A DNA stretch of 44,306 nt from Candidatus Lambdaproteobacteria bacterium (GCA_016204605.1 JACQKK010000121.1:1-44306), one strand, 5' to 3'. Shown: positions 31,235 through 41,473, counted from the first letter of the stretch. Translations and numbers: made by a program. The notes: a model not told the origin generated them from the letters alone.

Positions 31235-31903
31235 ATGCCAATGACAACCGACTACAGGCTGGTCCCGGATATCCCCGCTGATCTGCTTCGCACCTACCTG
31301 AAGCAGACCGAGATCGCCGTGGATACGGAAATGCAGGGGCTGCGCATCGGCCGTGACCAGCTTTGCCTGGTGCAGTTGTGCGATCGGCAAAACAACGTGT
31401 GCCTGATCCGTGTCCATCCGCCCGAGGCCCCGCCCAATCTGACGACGCTGCTCACGCACCCCGGCGTCACGAAAATCTGCCACTTCGCGTTGACGGATGT
31501 GGCGTTCATCCGGCTCAGCCTGAACGTCATCGTGACGCCGTTCTGCTGCACCAAGGTGATGAGCAAGCTCTCGCGCACCTATACCGAAAAGCACGGGCTG
31601 CTCCATCTGGCCGCGGACCTGCTGGGCAAGGAGCTGAACAAGGAGAACCAGCAGACCGACTGGAGCACGAACGAGCTCAGCCCCTCCCAGCTCCAATACG
31701 CCGCGGGCGATGTGCTGCACCTGCTGGCGATCTATGATATTCTACGCGGTAAGCTGGAGCGCCGCGGCAGGATGCCCACGGGCATCACCGCCGTCGAGCT
31801 GAACCAGCGCGCGCAAGCCTGTCTGCCCGCCCTAGTCGAGTTGCTGCTCAACGGCTACGGCGACCGCGATCAGGGCTGGGAGACCAGCCTGTTCTCCCAC
31901 TGA
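31235..31903 (+). CDS. Ribonuclease D-like 3'-5' exonuclease (catalytic domain only)
   Basis: A DEDDy-type 3'-5' exonuclease. In the 222-residue product the four acidic metal ligands and the tyrosine are visible: D30 and E32 (VDTEMQGL), D88 (CHFALTDVAFI), then Y155 and D159 (QLQYAAGDVLHLLAIY). The stretch DWSTNELSPSQLQYAAGDV is typical of RNase D. The HRDC domains found after the nuclease in E. coli Rnd are absent; short versions are common outside enterobacteria. Targets are likely structured RNA 3' ends. It lies 254 bp after greA and may have its own promoter. Confidence 0.9.
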   Translation: MPMTTDYRLVPDIPADLLRTYLKQTEIAVDTEMQGLRIGRDQLCLVQLCDRQNNVCLIRVHPPEAPPNLTTLLTHPGVTKICHFALTDVAFIRLSLNVIVTPFCCTKVMSKLSRTYTEKHGLLHLAADLLGKELNKENQQTDWSTNELSPSQLQYAAGDVLHLLAIYDILRGKLERRGRMPTGITAVELNQRAQACLPALVELLLNGYGDRDQGWETSLFSH

Positions 31904-32166
31904 TCGGCTCAAGATCCGCAACATCCCGCCAGCAGCCGACCCCGGACGCGCGCTCGCAACCGCAGGCGCGACCGATGCTGTGACTGGCCCGACCAAGCGG
32001 CGACACCGCTTGCTCGCACGAATTCGGTATGATAGCGGAGTGACGATGTCCCAGTGCCGACTAGGCACACCGCCGGCGCCGACCGGCCTCCTTTCCACGT
32101 GACCCACCGTTCTGGTCGTCCCGTGGCCGAGGACCTCCCCGCAAACCTGACGAGGAAGGGCGTTCG

Positions 32167-32993
<827 letters not shown>

Positions 32994-33006
<13 letters not shown>

Positions 33007-33023
33007 GGGAGGCGCCTCTGAGG
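32994..33023. repeat. 15-bp tandem duplication at the MoxR-VWA junction
   Basis: GAGGCGCCTCTGAGG is repeated exactly at 32994-33008 and 33009-33023. The first copy contains the TGA stop of the MoxR gene. The second copy, followed by GAGGG, forms the ribosome-binding region of the VWA gene. Each unit contains the palindrome GAGGCGCCTC. Confidence 0.9.
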
Positions 33024-33031
33024 GAGGGCGC

Positions 33032-34237
33032 ATGTTCCAGGACTTCTTCTACCAGCTCAGGGAAGGGGGCGTCCCCGTGACGCTCAAGGAATACCTCGCC
33101 TTCCTGGGCGCGCTCGACCAGCGGGTGATCGAGCCCGACGTGGAGCAGTTCTACTTCCTCGCCCGCACGGCGCTCGTCAAGGACGAGCGCTTCTTCGATG
33201 CGTTCGACAAGACCTTCGGCGCGTTCTTCAAGGGCATCGAGAAGTTCTTCTCGCTCAAGGTCGAGGAGATTCCGAGGGAGTGGCTGGACGGGCCCCTGCG
33301 GCGCCTGTTCTCCGCGGAGGAGCTGGCCAAGATCAAGGCCCAGGGTAGCTGGAAGGCCCTGATGGAAGCCTTCGTCAAGATGCGCGAGGAGCAGCAGGCG
33401 CGCCACCAGGGCGGCAATCGCCGCATCGGCACGGGCGGCAAGGCGCCCTTCGGCCAGGCGGGCATGAACCCCCGCGGGCTGCGCGCCGGGGAGGAAGGCA
33501 AGCGACTCGAACAGGGCATCAAGGTCTGGGAGAAGCGCGAATACCAGAACCTCTCCGCCGAAACCCACATCAACACCCGCAACATCAAGCTCGTGCTGAA
33601 GCGGCTGCGGCGTTTCACCCGGGAAGGCGCCGACGAGGAGCTCGATATCGACGGCACCATCCGCGAGACGGCGCGCAACGGCGCCATGTTCGACGTGGAG
33701 ATGCGCCCCTCGCGCAAGAACCGCGTCAAGGTGCTGCTGTTCTTCGATATCGGCGGCTCGATGGCGCCCCACATCAAGCGCTGCGAGCAGCTCTTCACGT
33801 CCTCGCGCACGGAGTTCAAGCACCTCGAGACGTACTACTTCCACAACTGCATCTACGAGTTCGTCTGGCGCGATTCGGAAAAGGGCGGCGGCAAGCTCAA
33901 GACGTACGACATCCTGCACAAGTTCAACCGCGACTACCGGGTGATCATCGTGGGCGACGCCTCCATGAGCCCCTACGAGATCATGCAGGTCGGTGGCAGC
34001 GTGGATCACTTCAACGACGAGCCCGGCATCAACTGGCTGACGCGGCTGCGCGATTCCTTCCCGCACATGGTGTGGCTGAATCCCGAGCCGCCCGAGCAAT
34101 GGGAGTTCGTGGAGTCCATCGGCATGATCCGCACGTTCTTCGGCCACCGCATGTACCCGCTCACCCTCGATGGCCTGCACCAGGCCATGACCCTGCTGCG
34201 CCGCACCTCGCACGTGCCGATCCCGGTCGCGCGCTGA
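33032..34237 (+). CDS. VWA domain protein, CoxE-like, partner of MoxR
   Basis: The 401-residue product has an N-terminal all-helical part (1-150), a Gly-rich linker, and a VWA domain from about 232. Its metal-ion-dependent adhesion site reads D239-I-G-G-S243 where most VWA domains have D-x-S-x-S; D239 and S243 remain but the middle serine is glycine, a variant that also occurs in the CoxE-like family. The rest of the fold (SRTEFKHLETYYFHNCIYEFVW, IIVGDASMSPYEI) is intact. Such proteins bind the MoxR ATPase and recruit client proteins. It is co-directional with MoxR and with the downstream peptidase gene. Confidence 0.9.
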   Translation: MFQDFFYQLREGGVPVTLKEYLAFLGALDQRVIEPDVEQFYFLARTALVKDERFFDAFDKTFGAFFKGIEKFFSLKVEEIPREWLDGPLRRLFSAEELAKIKAQGSWKALMEAFVKMREEQQARHQGGNRRIGTGGKAPFGQAGMNPRGLRAGEEGKRLEQGIKVWEKREYQNLSAETHINTRNIKLVLKRLRRFTREGADEELDIDGTIRETARNGAMFDVEMRPSRKNRVKVLLFFDIGGSMAPHIKRCEQLFTSSRTEFKHLETYYFHNCIYEFVWRDSEKGGGKLKTYDILHKFNRDYRVIIVGDASMSPYEIMQVGGSVDHFNDEPGINWLTRLRDSFPHMVWLNPEPPEQWEFVESIGMIRTFFGHRMYPLTLDGLHQAMTLLRRTSHVPIPVAR

Positions 34238-34539
34238 CCGGCCGGGGCGGCCGGGCGCCACGCCTGGCCTCCAGAACCTGCTTGGGCCGACCTGCCTTGC
34301 CCCGGCGGCGCGCCACTCCCGGCCGCCCTCTCCCGCCACGCTGGTTTCGTCGGCGCCGCGCCGTCGCGAGCGGCCCCCGCGGGCGCGGCCGCGCCCACGC
34401 TGGCGACCGGCGCAAGTTGCCTCTGGCCGGGCGGGGGTCGCCGGCGCTAGGATCGCGGATGACATCGCGTGGCCGCTCCCCGGCCGCTGCCGGGTGGCGA
34501 CCGAGCGGGTGGTCGGCGATCGTTCAACCCAGGGTGACC
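34238..34539. other. GC-rich spacer before the membrane peptidase gene
   Basis: About 300 bases, very GC-rich, with no supported gene. The open frames crossing it have no family signature and end in the neighbours. No clear promoter was seen. Confidence 0.5.
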
Positions 34540-35616
34540 ATGGTCTCACGCGCCAGCGCTTCCCCCGGTTCCTGGGCCTCGCTCCGCGCCGGGACGGTGC
34601 TGCGGCTCGGCGCGGCACTCGCGTCGATCGGCGCGCTCGCCGTGGTCGGGCTGGCCCTGACCGCGCCCTGCCTGCGGGCGGACGAGGCGGTGCAGAAGCG
34701 GTTCGCCGAGGGGCTCACGTTCGTGTACGCGCCGGAGGACGGCGCGCTGGCCGAGGCGCTCTGGCCGACCCTGATCGCCGACCGCGAGGCGATAATGGCG
34801 CGGCTGGAGCTATACCCGGCCGGCACGCTGCGCGTGGTGCTGGCCCCCACCCTGGCCGCCTTCCGCGAGGCGAGCCTGCCCGGCACGCCCGCCGAGGCCC
34901 TGGGGGTGTACTACCCGGAGCTGAACACGATCCTGCTGCGCTCGCCCCGCACCGATCCGGCGGGAAGCTGGGATATCCGGGGCGTGGCCCGCCACGAGCT
35001 GGCCCACGGCGTGCTGCACCTGGCCCTGCCGGTGGCCATCCCGCGCTGGCTGGACGAGGGGCTGGCCATCCTGATGGCGGACGAGCTGAGCTTCCTCGAC
35101 GATTCGCAGCTCACGCTGCTCGCCTACGCCGGCCGCCTGCTGCCCCTGCGCGAGCTGATCGAAGGGTTTCCGGAGGGCCACGGCGCGACCTCGCTGGCCT
35201 ACGCGCAGGCGGCCTCGCTGGTGCGATACCTGCTCGCCCGCGGCGGGATCGAGGGCATCCGCAGGCTGCTGGAGGCGATGGCCCAGGGCGCTCCGCTCAG
35301 CGAAGCCATCCACGTCACACGCGGAATCACGGAGGCGGAGCTGGAGCGCGAGTGGCAGGCCTCGCTCGAGGGGCGCTTCTCGGTGTGGTCGCTGGTCACC
35401 ACCACGTCGGTGCTGGGCGGGGTCGGCGCGCCGCTGGCGGTCTGGGCCGCATGGCGCCGGCGCCGCGTGCAACGCGCCAGGCTGGCGGAGTGGGCGGCCG
35501 AGGAGGCGCGCCAGGCCGAGCGGCTGGCGCGCCTCGACCACGCCCGGCAACTGGCCGCCCGGCGCGAAGCCAGCCAGGGGCCGGGCTCCCATACCGACCC
35601 CGCCCGGCTGAACTGA
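34540..35616 (+). CDS. Membrane-anchored gluzincin peptidase (peptidase MA-like)
   Basis: A predicted zinc metalloprotease. The 358-residue product has an N-terminal hydrophobic segment (about 22-46) serving as signal or anchor, the zinc motif HELAH (H152, H156) in VARHELAHGVLHLALP, and the third ligand E173 in RWLDEGLAILM, the MA-like/gluzincin pattern. A second hydrophobic segment (VLGGVGAPLAVWAAW) near residue 300 is followed by a strongly basic Arg/Ala tail, presumably cytoplasmic. So the catalytic domain faces the periplasm. It follows the VWA gene with a 302-bp gap; a link to the MoxR-VWA pair is possible but not proven. Confidence 0.85.
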   Translation: MVSRASASPGSWASLRAGTVLRLGAALASIGALAVVGLALTAPCLRADEAVQKRFAEGLTFVYAPEDGALAEALWPTLIADREAIMARLELYPAGTLRVVLAPTLAAFREASLPGTPAEALGVYYPELNTILLRSPRTDPAGSWDIRGVARHELAHGVLHLALPVAIPRWLDEGLAILMADELSFLDDSQLTLLAYAGRLLPLRELIEGFPEGHGATSLAYAQAASLVRYLLARGGIEGIRRLLEAMAQGAPLSEAIHVTRGITEAELEREWQASLEGRFSVWSLVTTTSVLGGVGAPLAVWAAWRRRRVQRARLAEWAAEEARQAERLARLDHARQLAARREASQGPGSHTDPARLN

Positions 35617-35894
35617 GCGTCGCATGCGAACGATGATGCGAACGCCCCGACCATAATGCGCTCAATGGTCCCGGACGAAGAAGGGAGACGAGGCGTCGAG
35701 CCCGAATCGCAGGAAGCAAACAGGACCACAAATCATTTGCCAAAGCGAAGCCTTGCGGGTACTCACTGAGGAGCTTGCCGTTCGGCAGGCTTGGGGTTTC
35801 GTGCCGTGGCAGCTCCCGTCACGTCCTTCTGCGCGGAGGGTTGGACACCTGCAACGGCTCTGTTCCGCGTGCAACCTGTCCACGGTGACGATCG

Positions 35895-36890
35895 ATGGCG
35901 AAGTTCGACTATGGCGCGTTCTTCGGCCCGATCCCGACCCTGGCGGACGCGCTCCGCGACAGCCCCACGCGCTTCTGGGAGCCCACGCCCGAGCAGCTCG
36001 CCCAGCCCCACGAGTACGTGCTCTATCTGGGCTGCAACGTGTTGCGCACGACGCACCTGGCCGAGGCCATCGTGGCCGTGCTGAGGGCGATGGGGGTGGA
36101 TTTCATCACGCTGGGCGGGCCGTCGAGCTGCTGCGGCGTCGTCCACGCGCGGAATGGCGACGCGAATGCCGCGACGCGGCTGACCCAGCACACCTTGGAC
36201 AAGTTCACGGGCGTGCGGCCGAAGGCCGTGCTGGTCTACTGCCCTTCCTGCCACGCGCGGATGGACAGTGTGCTGCCCGAGGGTGGCTTCGACTTCGACG
36301 TGCCCTACCTGCACGTCACCGAATTCATCGCCGGGCGGCTGGGGCAGCTTGCTTTACGGCATCCAATTGCGCGCCGCATCGGCCTGCACGCTCACGTGGG
36401 GTTGCCTCAGCAGCGCAAAGACACGGATTCCACCCTGGCGATCCTGCATGCGATTCCGGGCCTGGAGGTCGTCGAGCTGCCCGCCGGTGCCGAATGGGGT
36501 CGCGCGTGCACGTCGCAGCAGCTAGCGACCTTAGGGGCGGAGCGCATCCATGCCATGGTGGCGGGCATGTTCGCCGAGGCCCGCGCGCAAGGCTGCGACG
36601 GCGTGGCCGCCGTGTACCATTCATGCTACCGGGAACTGCTGCCCAACGAAGCGGAGCACGGCCTGGAGTTCCTCAACTACGTGGAACTGCTGGCGGCCTC
36701 GTGCGGCCTGGGGCCCTTTCCCGCCCGTTACAAGACCTTCAAGCTGGCGCAGGATACCGAGGCGGCCTTTGCCGCGCTATCTCCTCGCGCCGCCGAGCGG
36801 GGCCAGCATCTGGACCGGCTACGCCGCTCGGTGGAATCTCACTTTGCTCCTGCGGCTCCCCGTGCGGGAGGCAAGGATGGCGTTTCCTGA
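35895..36890 (+). CDS. CCG (cysteine-rich) domain protein, HdrB/GlpC-related
   Basis: CCG domains bind a noncubane iron-sulfur cluster in heterodisulfide-reductase-like and lactate/glycolate-oxidase-related proteins. The 331-residue product has one complete motif: C47, then C79-C80-G81, then C116-x-x-C119. The second repeat (from about residue 163) keeps the surrounding pattern (LHAHVGLPQQRK...ILHAIPGLEVVEL; VYHSCYREL) but lacks CCG: only C205 (GRACT) and C244 (HSC) remain. It thus has one cluster site and one decayed site. There is no adjacent HdrA/C, GlpA/B or Lut gene. Function is undetermined. Confidence 0.8.
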   Translation: MAKFDYGAFFGPIPTLADALRDSPTRFWEPTPEQLAQPHEYVLYLGCNVLRTTHLAEAIVAVLRAMGVDFITLGGPSSCCGVVHARNGDANAATRLTQHTLDKFTGVRPKAVLVYCPSCHARMDSVLPEGGFDFDVPYLHVTEFIAGRLGQLALRHPIARRIGLHAHVGLPQQRKDTDSTLAILHAIPGLEVVELPAGAEWGRACTSQQLATLGAERIHAMVAGMFAEARAQGCDGVAAVYHSCYRELLPNEAEHGLEFLNYVELLAASCGLGPFPARYKTFKLAQDTEAAFAALSPRAAERGQHLDRLRRSVESHFAPAAPRAGGKDGVS

Positions 36891-36896
36891 TCGCGC

Positions 36897-38093
36897 TCAG
36901 CGGGGCAGGCCGAGAATCTGCCCGGCGATCAGGTTGCGCTGGATCTCGGCGCTGCCCGCGGCGATGGTGGCCGAGCGGATGTTGCAGTCGTAGCGCGCCA
37001 GCTCGCCGATCTCCTCCCCCAGCGGCTCATCGCTCCAGGCCACGCCCGCCGGGCCCGGCACGCCGTGGTGCAGCTCGACGATGCGCTGCATCAGCTCCGC
37101 GCCGAAGTTCTTGAAGATCATCAGCTCGGGGCCGCGCTCCTCGCCCCGGCCGATGGTCGAGAGCGTGCGGTAGCGCATGGCGCGCATGCAGTCGGTGTCC
37201 ATCTCCAGCGCCGCCACCTGCCTCCGCAGGGCAGGATCGTCCCAGGCCGCGGCGCCGCTGGCGCCTGCCGGGGCAGCACGGGCCGCCGCCTTCAGGTTCT
37301 CGAGGCTGCGTCCGATCAGGATCGGGTTGGCGCGGTAGTGGGTGAAGCGCTCGTGGCCCAGCACGGCCTTGGCGGCGCTCCAGCCCTTGTTGAGCTCGCC
37401 CACCATCTGCTCGCGCGGCACGAGCACGCGGTCGAAGAACACCTCGTTGAAGTGGGTGAAGCCGTCGATGGTGACCAGGGGCCGCACGGTGATGCCCGGC
37501 GACCGCATCTCCGCCAGGAAGAAGCTGATGCCCTCCTGCTTGCGGCGCGCCTGGGAATCGGTGCGGGCGATGACGAACATCCAGTCCGCCTCGTGGGCGA
37601 ACGAGGTCCAGATCTTCTGCCCGGTGAGGGTGAAGCCGCCCGGCGCCGGCTCCGCGCGCATGGCGAGGCTGGCCAAGTCGGAGCCCGCCCCCGGCTCCGA
37701 GTAGCCCTGGCACCAGCTCACCTCCTGGCGCAGGATGGGCGGCAGGAAGCGCGCCTGCTGCTCGGGGGTGCCCCACTTCATCAGGATCGGCCCGAGCATG
37801 TCCATGCCCAGGGCGTGGCGGAACGGGATGCCCGCGCGCGTCCACTCCTCCTGGAAGATCACCATCCGCAGCACGTCGAAGCCGGCGCCCCCGTGGGCCT
37901 TCGGCCAGGCGGGCGCGAGCCAGCCCCGCGCGGCCAGGGCGTCGATCAGCGGCCGCACCTGCTCCCGCGTCCACGCGTTGCGCCCGACGATGCCCTGCCG
38001 CCGCTCCTTGAAGCGCGGGGGGATGGCGGCTTCGATCCAGCCGCGCACCTCGCTGCGGAATGCCGCCAGCTCCGGGGACTCGTGCAGGTTCAT
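36897..38093 (-). CDS. Acyl-CoA dehydrogenase
   Basis: The second FAD-dependent acyl-CoA dehydrogenase of the window (398 residues), distinct from the glutaryl-CoA-like one. It has CQGYSEPGAGSDLASLAMRA (FAD/substrate loop), KIWTSFAHEADWMFVIARTD, VIFQEEWTRAG, and the C-terminal ATIAAGSAEIQRNLIAGQILGLPR typical of the large acyl-CoA dehydrogenase family active on branched or longer acyl chains, steroid side chains or aromatic-derived acyl-CoA. Substrate is not predictable. The ATG at 38091-38093 was chosen over an upstream start because it begins the conserved part. It is convergent with the CCG gene (6-bp gap). Confidence 0.9.
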   Translation of the reverse strand: MNLHESPELAAFRSEVRGWIEAAIPPRFKERRQGIVGRNAWTREQVRPLIDALAARGWLAPAWPKAHGGAGFDVLRMVIFQEEWTRAGIPFRHALGMDMLGPILMKWGTPEQQARFLPPILRQEVSWCQGYSEPGAGSDLASLAMRAEPAPGGFTLTGQKIWTSFAHEADWMFVIARTDSQARRKQEGISFFLAEMRSPGITVRPLVTIDGFTHFNEVFFDRVLVPREQMVGELNKGWSAAKAVLGHERFTHYRANPILIGRSLENLKAAARAAPAGASGAAAWDDPALRRQVAALEMDTDCMRAMRYRTLSTIGRGEERGPELMIFKNFGAELMQRIVELHHGVPGPAGVAWSDEPLGEEIGELARYDCNIRSATIAAGSAEIQRNLIAGQILGLPR

Positions 38094-38268
38094 CGGCGAA
38101 TGACCATTGGGGTGAAGGGTTGCGGCGCAGCAGACCTCCGCCCGCCGGCCGACTTCGCGCCGGTTATAGCGCAACGGCTCTCGCGGGCATACCGCCGCCG
38201 GCGATGGAATGAGGCTCCGCGGCGGCTGCTCGCCAATCCGGGCCTGCCGGCGCGGCGCCCGTGCCGCA

Positions 38269-38661
38269 TCAGCGCATCAGAATCTGCCAGGCGATGACGA
38301 TCTGGCACGCCCAGCCCGCCAGGAACGCGAGCGTGCGCGCCCAGGGAATGGCGAACACGCATACGAGGTAGTGGACGATCCGTATCCAGAGGTAGATCTG
38401 GGCCGCGCCGACGATGGCGGGGCTGCTGATCCCGGCCGCATTCGCCACCAGCACCAGGGGCGCGAAGACGACCAGGTTCTCGACGGCGTTGTAGTGGGCC
38501 TGCTTCGCCCGCTCCGCCCAGCGGGACTGGTGTGGGGGGTCCTTCGGGAAGCCCAGCGTGTCCCTGATGCCCCACACGACGAACCGGTCGGCGATGTAGG
38601 GGATCCACAGCATCAAGGTCCACACCGTGACCCAGCCCAGCCAGAACAGTTCGGGTTTCAT
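38269..38661 (-). CDS. MAPEG family integral membrane protein
   Basis: MAPEG proteins (related to microsomal glutathione transferases) are four-helix membrane proteins. The 130-residue product has hydrophobic segments at about 7-27, 63-82, 84-104 and 107-127, and the family motif RAKQAHYNAVENLVVFAPLVL with an arginine/asparagine pattern in the second helix. Bacterial members often have unknown substrates. The ATG at 38659-38661 gives the normal length. It is co-directional with the acyl-CoA dehydrogenase (175-bp gap). Confidence 0.85.
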   Translation of the reverse strand: MKPELFWLGWVTVWTLMLWIPYIADRFVVWGIRDTLGFPKDPPHQSRWAERAKQAHYNAVENLVVFAPLVLVANAAGISSPAIVGAAQIYLWIRIVHYLVCVFAIPWARTLAFLAGWACQIVIAWQILMR

Positions 38662-39300
38662 GGGTGTCTCCGGTTGGCGCGAGGCTTCGCGCGGTTGACG
38701 AGAGGCGTGCCCGGCGCGGGAAAGAAGGGCACCGCGGCAACGCTCCGGCTTGCGATCATCGGCGGCTGCGCCGTCCGGGTCGGGGGCGGCCCGCACCCGT
38801 CGCGCACTGCACCGTCATACCGATGAACCCATACCCATGTCCAGACCGCCTTGGGGGAGCCCGGGCCTTGGTCGCACCTCGCCGCGAGCGGAGGCCGGCC
38901 TGCGATCGCGGGCGGGGGCCGCTGGGCCCCGCTCCGGCTTCGCACGTCGTCACTCCCTGCGATCCGCGGGCCATGGCGGGCCTGGCCGCGCCCGGGGAGG
39001 GGTCGAGCGTCCGGCCAGCGCGCATCCGGCAGCCACAGGCGGCGCTTCGGCCCACCTGGGCGCGGACAGATTCGCCGCTGCCCTGGGGCGGGTTCCGGGC
39101 ACCGGGACGCGCCGCAACGCCCCGAATGCGCCGAATCGCCCCAACTCGTCACTGGTCGGCCCCGGGCTGGCGGGTCGGGGGCGCACTGGGGACTTGTGGC
39201 CGGAGCCCGTTGGTGGTTAATCCAGTCCCAGATGAGGATGCCCCGCCCGCGCAACGGCGAGGCGCCAGGACCCGCCACACGCACACGGAGGGGAGCGCCG
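38662..39300. other. Intergenic region between MAPEG and C1q-like genes
   Basis: A divergent gap of 639 bases with long open frames in several directions, all without a family signature or a convincing ribosome-binding site. It probably holds promoters for both neighbours, but no -35/-10 pair stands out. I see no RNA gene in it. Confidence 0.45.
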
Positions 39301-39741
39301 GTGAAACGGGGAGCGTTGATTCAGAGCATGGAGGAGCAGGAGTTCCTGGGCCACGGCTGGCGCGAGGTCAAGTGGCTGCCGCTGGCGAGCGCGGTGGTGT
39401 ACGACCTGGGCGGGCCCTGGTTCCGGCCCGATCAGCCCACCCGGCTCACGGTGCCCCCCGGCGTGGACTGGGTGCAGGTGGCCGCCAACATCGCCCTCAA
39501 GGACCCCTGGGATGGCCATGCCGTCCTGCGCATCGCCAAGAACGGCGGCGTTTTCTCCGGCCAGCCCGGCCAGACCATCGGCCACGGCATCTACTGGTCG
39601 CGCATCAACATCGCCTCCGCGCCGCTGCCGGTGAAGCCGGGCGACTACTTCACCGTGGAAGCCAACCACAACCGGCGCAACCTGCCCCAGGTGCTGGGGC
39701 TGGCGCACGAGAGCTGGTTCTCCGTCTGGGCGCTCCCTTGA
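39301..39741 (+). CDS. Small protein with a C1q/TNF-like jelly-roll pattern
   Basis: The GTG at 39301 has AGGGGAG upstream; the 146-residue product has no signal peptide. From about residue 45 the sequence follows a jelly-roll strand pattern: TRLTVPPGVDWVQVAANIAL, HAVLRIAKNGGVFSG, then VKPGDYFTVEANHN and ESWFSVWAL, resembling the C1q/TNF-like domain (an NG turn, GDYF before the last strands). This type of domain occurs in phage tail and surface proteins. Family assignment is tentative. It lies upstream of motA but is not clearly co-transcribed (218-bp gap). Confidence 0.55.
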   Translation: MKRGALIQSMEEQEFLGHGWREVKWLPLASAVVYDLGGPWFRPDQPTRLTVPPGVDWVQVAANIALKDPWDGHAVLRIAKNGGVFSGQPGQTIGHGIYWSRINIASAPLPVKPGDYFTVEANHNRRNLPQVLGLAHESWFSVWALP

Positions 39742-39959
39742 GACGGAGCGGGGCAGCCGCGCCGGCGGCGCGTGGGTGGGCCATGGGGTGCTTTGTGCTC
39801 GACCGCCATTCGGCGTAGAATGCGCCGATCCGCCTCGCATCCGGCCGCCCTGGCGCCGGGGCGGGAACCACGCTGCGGCGGGGTCAATCACCTGGGAGCG
39901 TCGCGCTGCTCCCTGTCGTGGGCGCCTCCTGCCCGAGTTCATCGAGGAGTCTTTGAGCC

Positions 39960-40751
39960 GTGGGTGCGATCTTCTTTCTTGCGCTCGGCCTGTTTTCACT
40001 GGCGGGTGCCTTCGTCATCGAAGGGGGCCACCTGGGCGCCCTGTTCGTGGAAACCGCCGCCATCATCGTGTTCGGAGGCACGGCAGGCGCGCTCGGTCTT
40101 TCGTTCCCGCTGGGCGACATCAAGCGCCTGGCGGCGGTGTTCAAGATCGCCCTCTCGGAAGGCCGGCACGATCTGGTCGCGGACATCTCCTACTTCATCG
40201 ACGTGGCGGGGGTGGTACGGCGCGAGGGGGTGCTGGCGCTCGAAGGCATGCTGGACAAGGCGGCGGAGATTTCCCACATGGCGCGCACCGGCCTGCAGCT
40301 CGTGGCCGACGGCATCGAGGAGCACTTCATCCGCGAGACCCTCGAGCTGTATGCCGAGCAGGCTTCCGAGCGCCACCACGGCGGCTTGGCCATGTTCGAG
40401 CAGGCGGGCGGGTTCGCACCCACCATGGGCATCATCGGCACGGTGATGGGGCTGGTGCACGTACTGGGCAACCTGAGCGATCCGGGCAGCCTGGGGCCTG
40501 CGATCGCCGTGGCCTTCATCGCCACGCTCTACGGCGTCGCCTCGGCGAACGTGTTCTGGCTGCCGATCGCGGCCAAGCTCAAGGCGCTGGACAAGCTGGA
40601 GCTGCACCATTCCCGGGTCATCATCGAGGGGGTGATGCTGATCCAGCAGGGGGCCAATCCCAAGATGGTCGAGGAACGGCTGAAGGCCTACCTGGCACCG
40701 ACCCACCTCGCCGCATTCGATTCCTACGGAAGACCGAAAGATGAAACCTAA
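39960..40751 (+). CDS. motA: Flagellar motor stator protein MotA
   Basis: MotA, with MotB, forms the proton- or sodium-conducting stator of the flagellar motor. The 263-residue product starts with a GTG (39960; GAGGAG upstream), has two N-terminal membrane spans (about 1-21, 27-49), a large cytoplasmic loop (EGVLALEGML...HMARTGLQLVADG) and the C-terminal span pair with GGFAPTMGIIGTVMGLVHVL and GPAIAVAFIATLYGVASANVFWLPIAAKLK, which are family landmarks. It overlaps motB by 11 bases. Confidence 0.96.
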   Translation: MGAIFFLALGLFSLAGAFVIEGGHLGALFVETAAIIVFGGTAGALGLSFPLGDIKRLAAVFKIALSEGRHDLVADISYFIDVAGVVRREGVLALEGMLDKAAEISHMARTGLQLVADGIEEHFIRETLELYAEQASERHHGGLAMFEQAGGFAPTMGIIGTVMGLVHVLGNLSDPGSLGPAIAVAFIATLYGVASANVFWLPIAAKLKALDKLELHHSRVIIEGVMLIQQGANPKMVEERLKAYLAPTHLAAFDSYGRPKDET

Positions 40752-41448
40752 GCCGCCGGAAAAGGAGCCCAGCAGCGAGCGCTGGCTGCTCACCTATGCG
40801 GACCTGATCACGCTGCTGATGATCTTCTTCGTGGTGATGTACGCGCTCAGCAGCGTGGATGCGAAGAAGTTCCAGCAGCTGGCCCAGGCGCTTTCCGGCG
40901 TGTTCGGCGGCAGCCAGAGCTTCATCGGCACTACGGGCGGCCCCGCCATCGTTCCGCAGCCCGGCGCGCAGTTGCCGGATCGCACCTACGACGAGATCCA
41001 GGATTACATCCAGCAGCACCAGCTGCAGCAGCAGGTGAGCGCGCTCCGGGAAGACCGCGGGGTCGTGGTGACGCTCGACGAGAACTTCCTGTTCCAATCG
41101 GGCCGCGCCGAAATCGCCCAGCCCAGGATCCAGGCCCTCGCGAACCTGGGCAAGGTGCTGGCGTCGGCCAACAACTACATCCGGGTGGAAGGCCACACCG
41201 ACAACGTGCCGATCGCCGCCGGCCCCTACCACAGCAACTGGCAGCTCTCCTCCGCGCGCGCGACATACATCACGGAGCTGCTGATCGCCTACGCGGGCAT
41301 CCGGCCCCAGCGGCTCTCCGCGATGGGTTACGGCGAGTATCGCCCCATTGCGGACAACGCCACCGAAGCGGGCCGGGCGAAGAACCGTCGCGTCGAGATC
41401 GTGCTCCTCAACCCCAAGTACGATTCCTCCGAGCGCAACGCCCGCTGA
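40741..41448 (+). CDS. motB: Flagellar motor stator protein MotB
   Basis: MotB anchors the stator to peptidoglycan and provides the ion-binding aspartate. The 235-residue product has the membrane span WLLTYADLITLLMIFFVVMYAL with the critical D21, a plug/linker region (about 40-90), and the OmpA-like peptidoglycan-binding domain with the VEGHTDNVPIAAGPYHSNWQLSSARA block. The start codon lies within motA (11-base overlap), so the two are co-translated. It is convergent with the PilZ gene. Confidence 0.95.
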   Translation: MKPKPPEKEPSSERWLLTYADLITLLMIFFVVMYALSSVDAKKFQQLAQALSGVFGGSQSFIGTTGGPAIVPQPGAQLPDRTYDEIQDYIQQHQLQQQVSALREDRGVVVTLDENFLFQSGRAEIAQPRIQALANLGKVLASANNYIRVEGHTDNVPIAAGPYHSNWQLSSARATYITELLIAYAGIRPQRLSAMGYGEYRPIADNATEAGRAKNRRVEIVLLNPKYDSSERNAR

Positions 41449-41473
41449 GGTCGGGCGACCCGCCCCGCGCCGA

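Noticed and set aside
32010-32033. Promoter for moxR (TTGCTC and TATGAT)
   Set aside because: The spacing between the boxes is 12 bases, too short for sigma-70.
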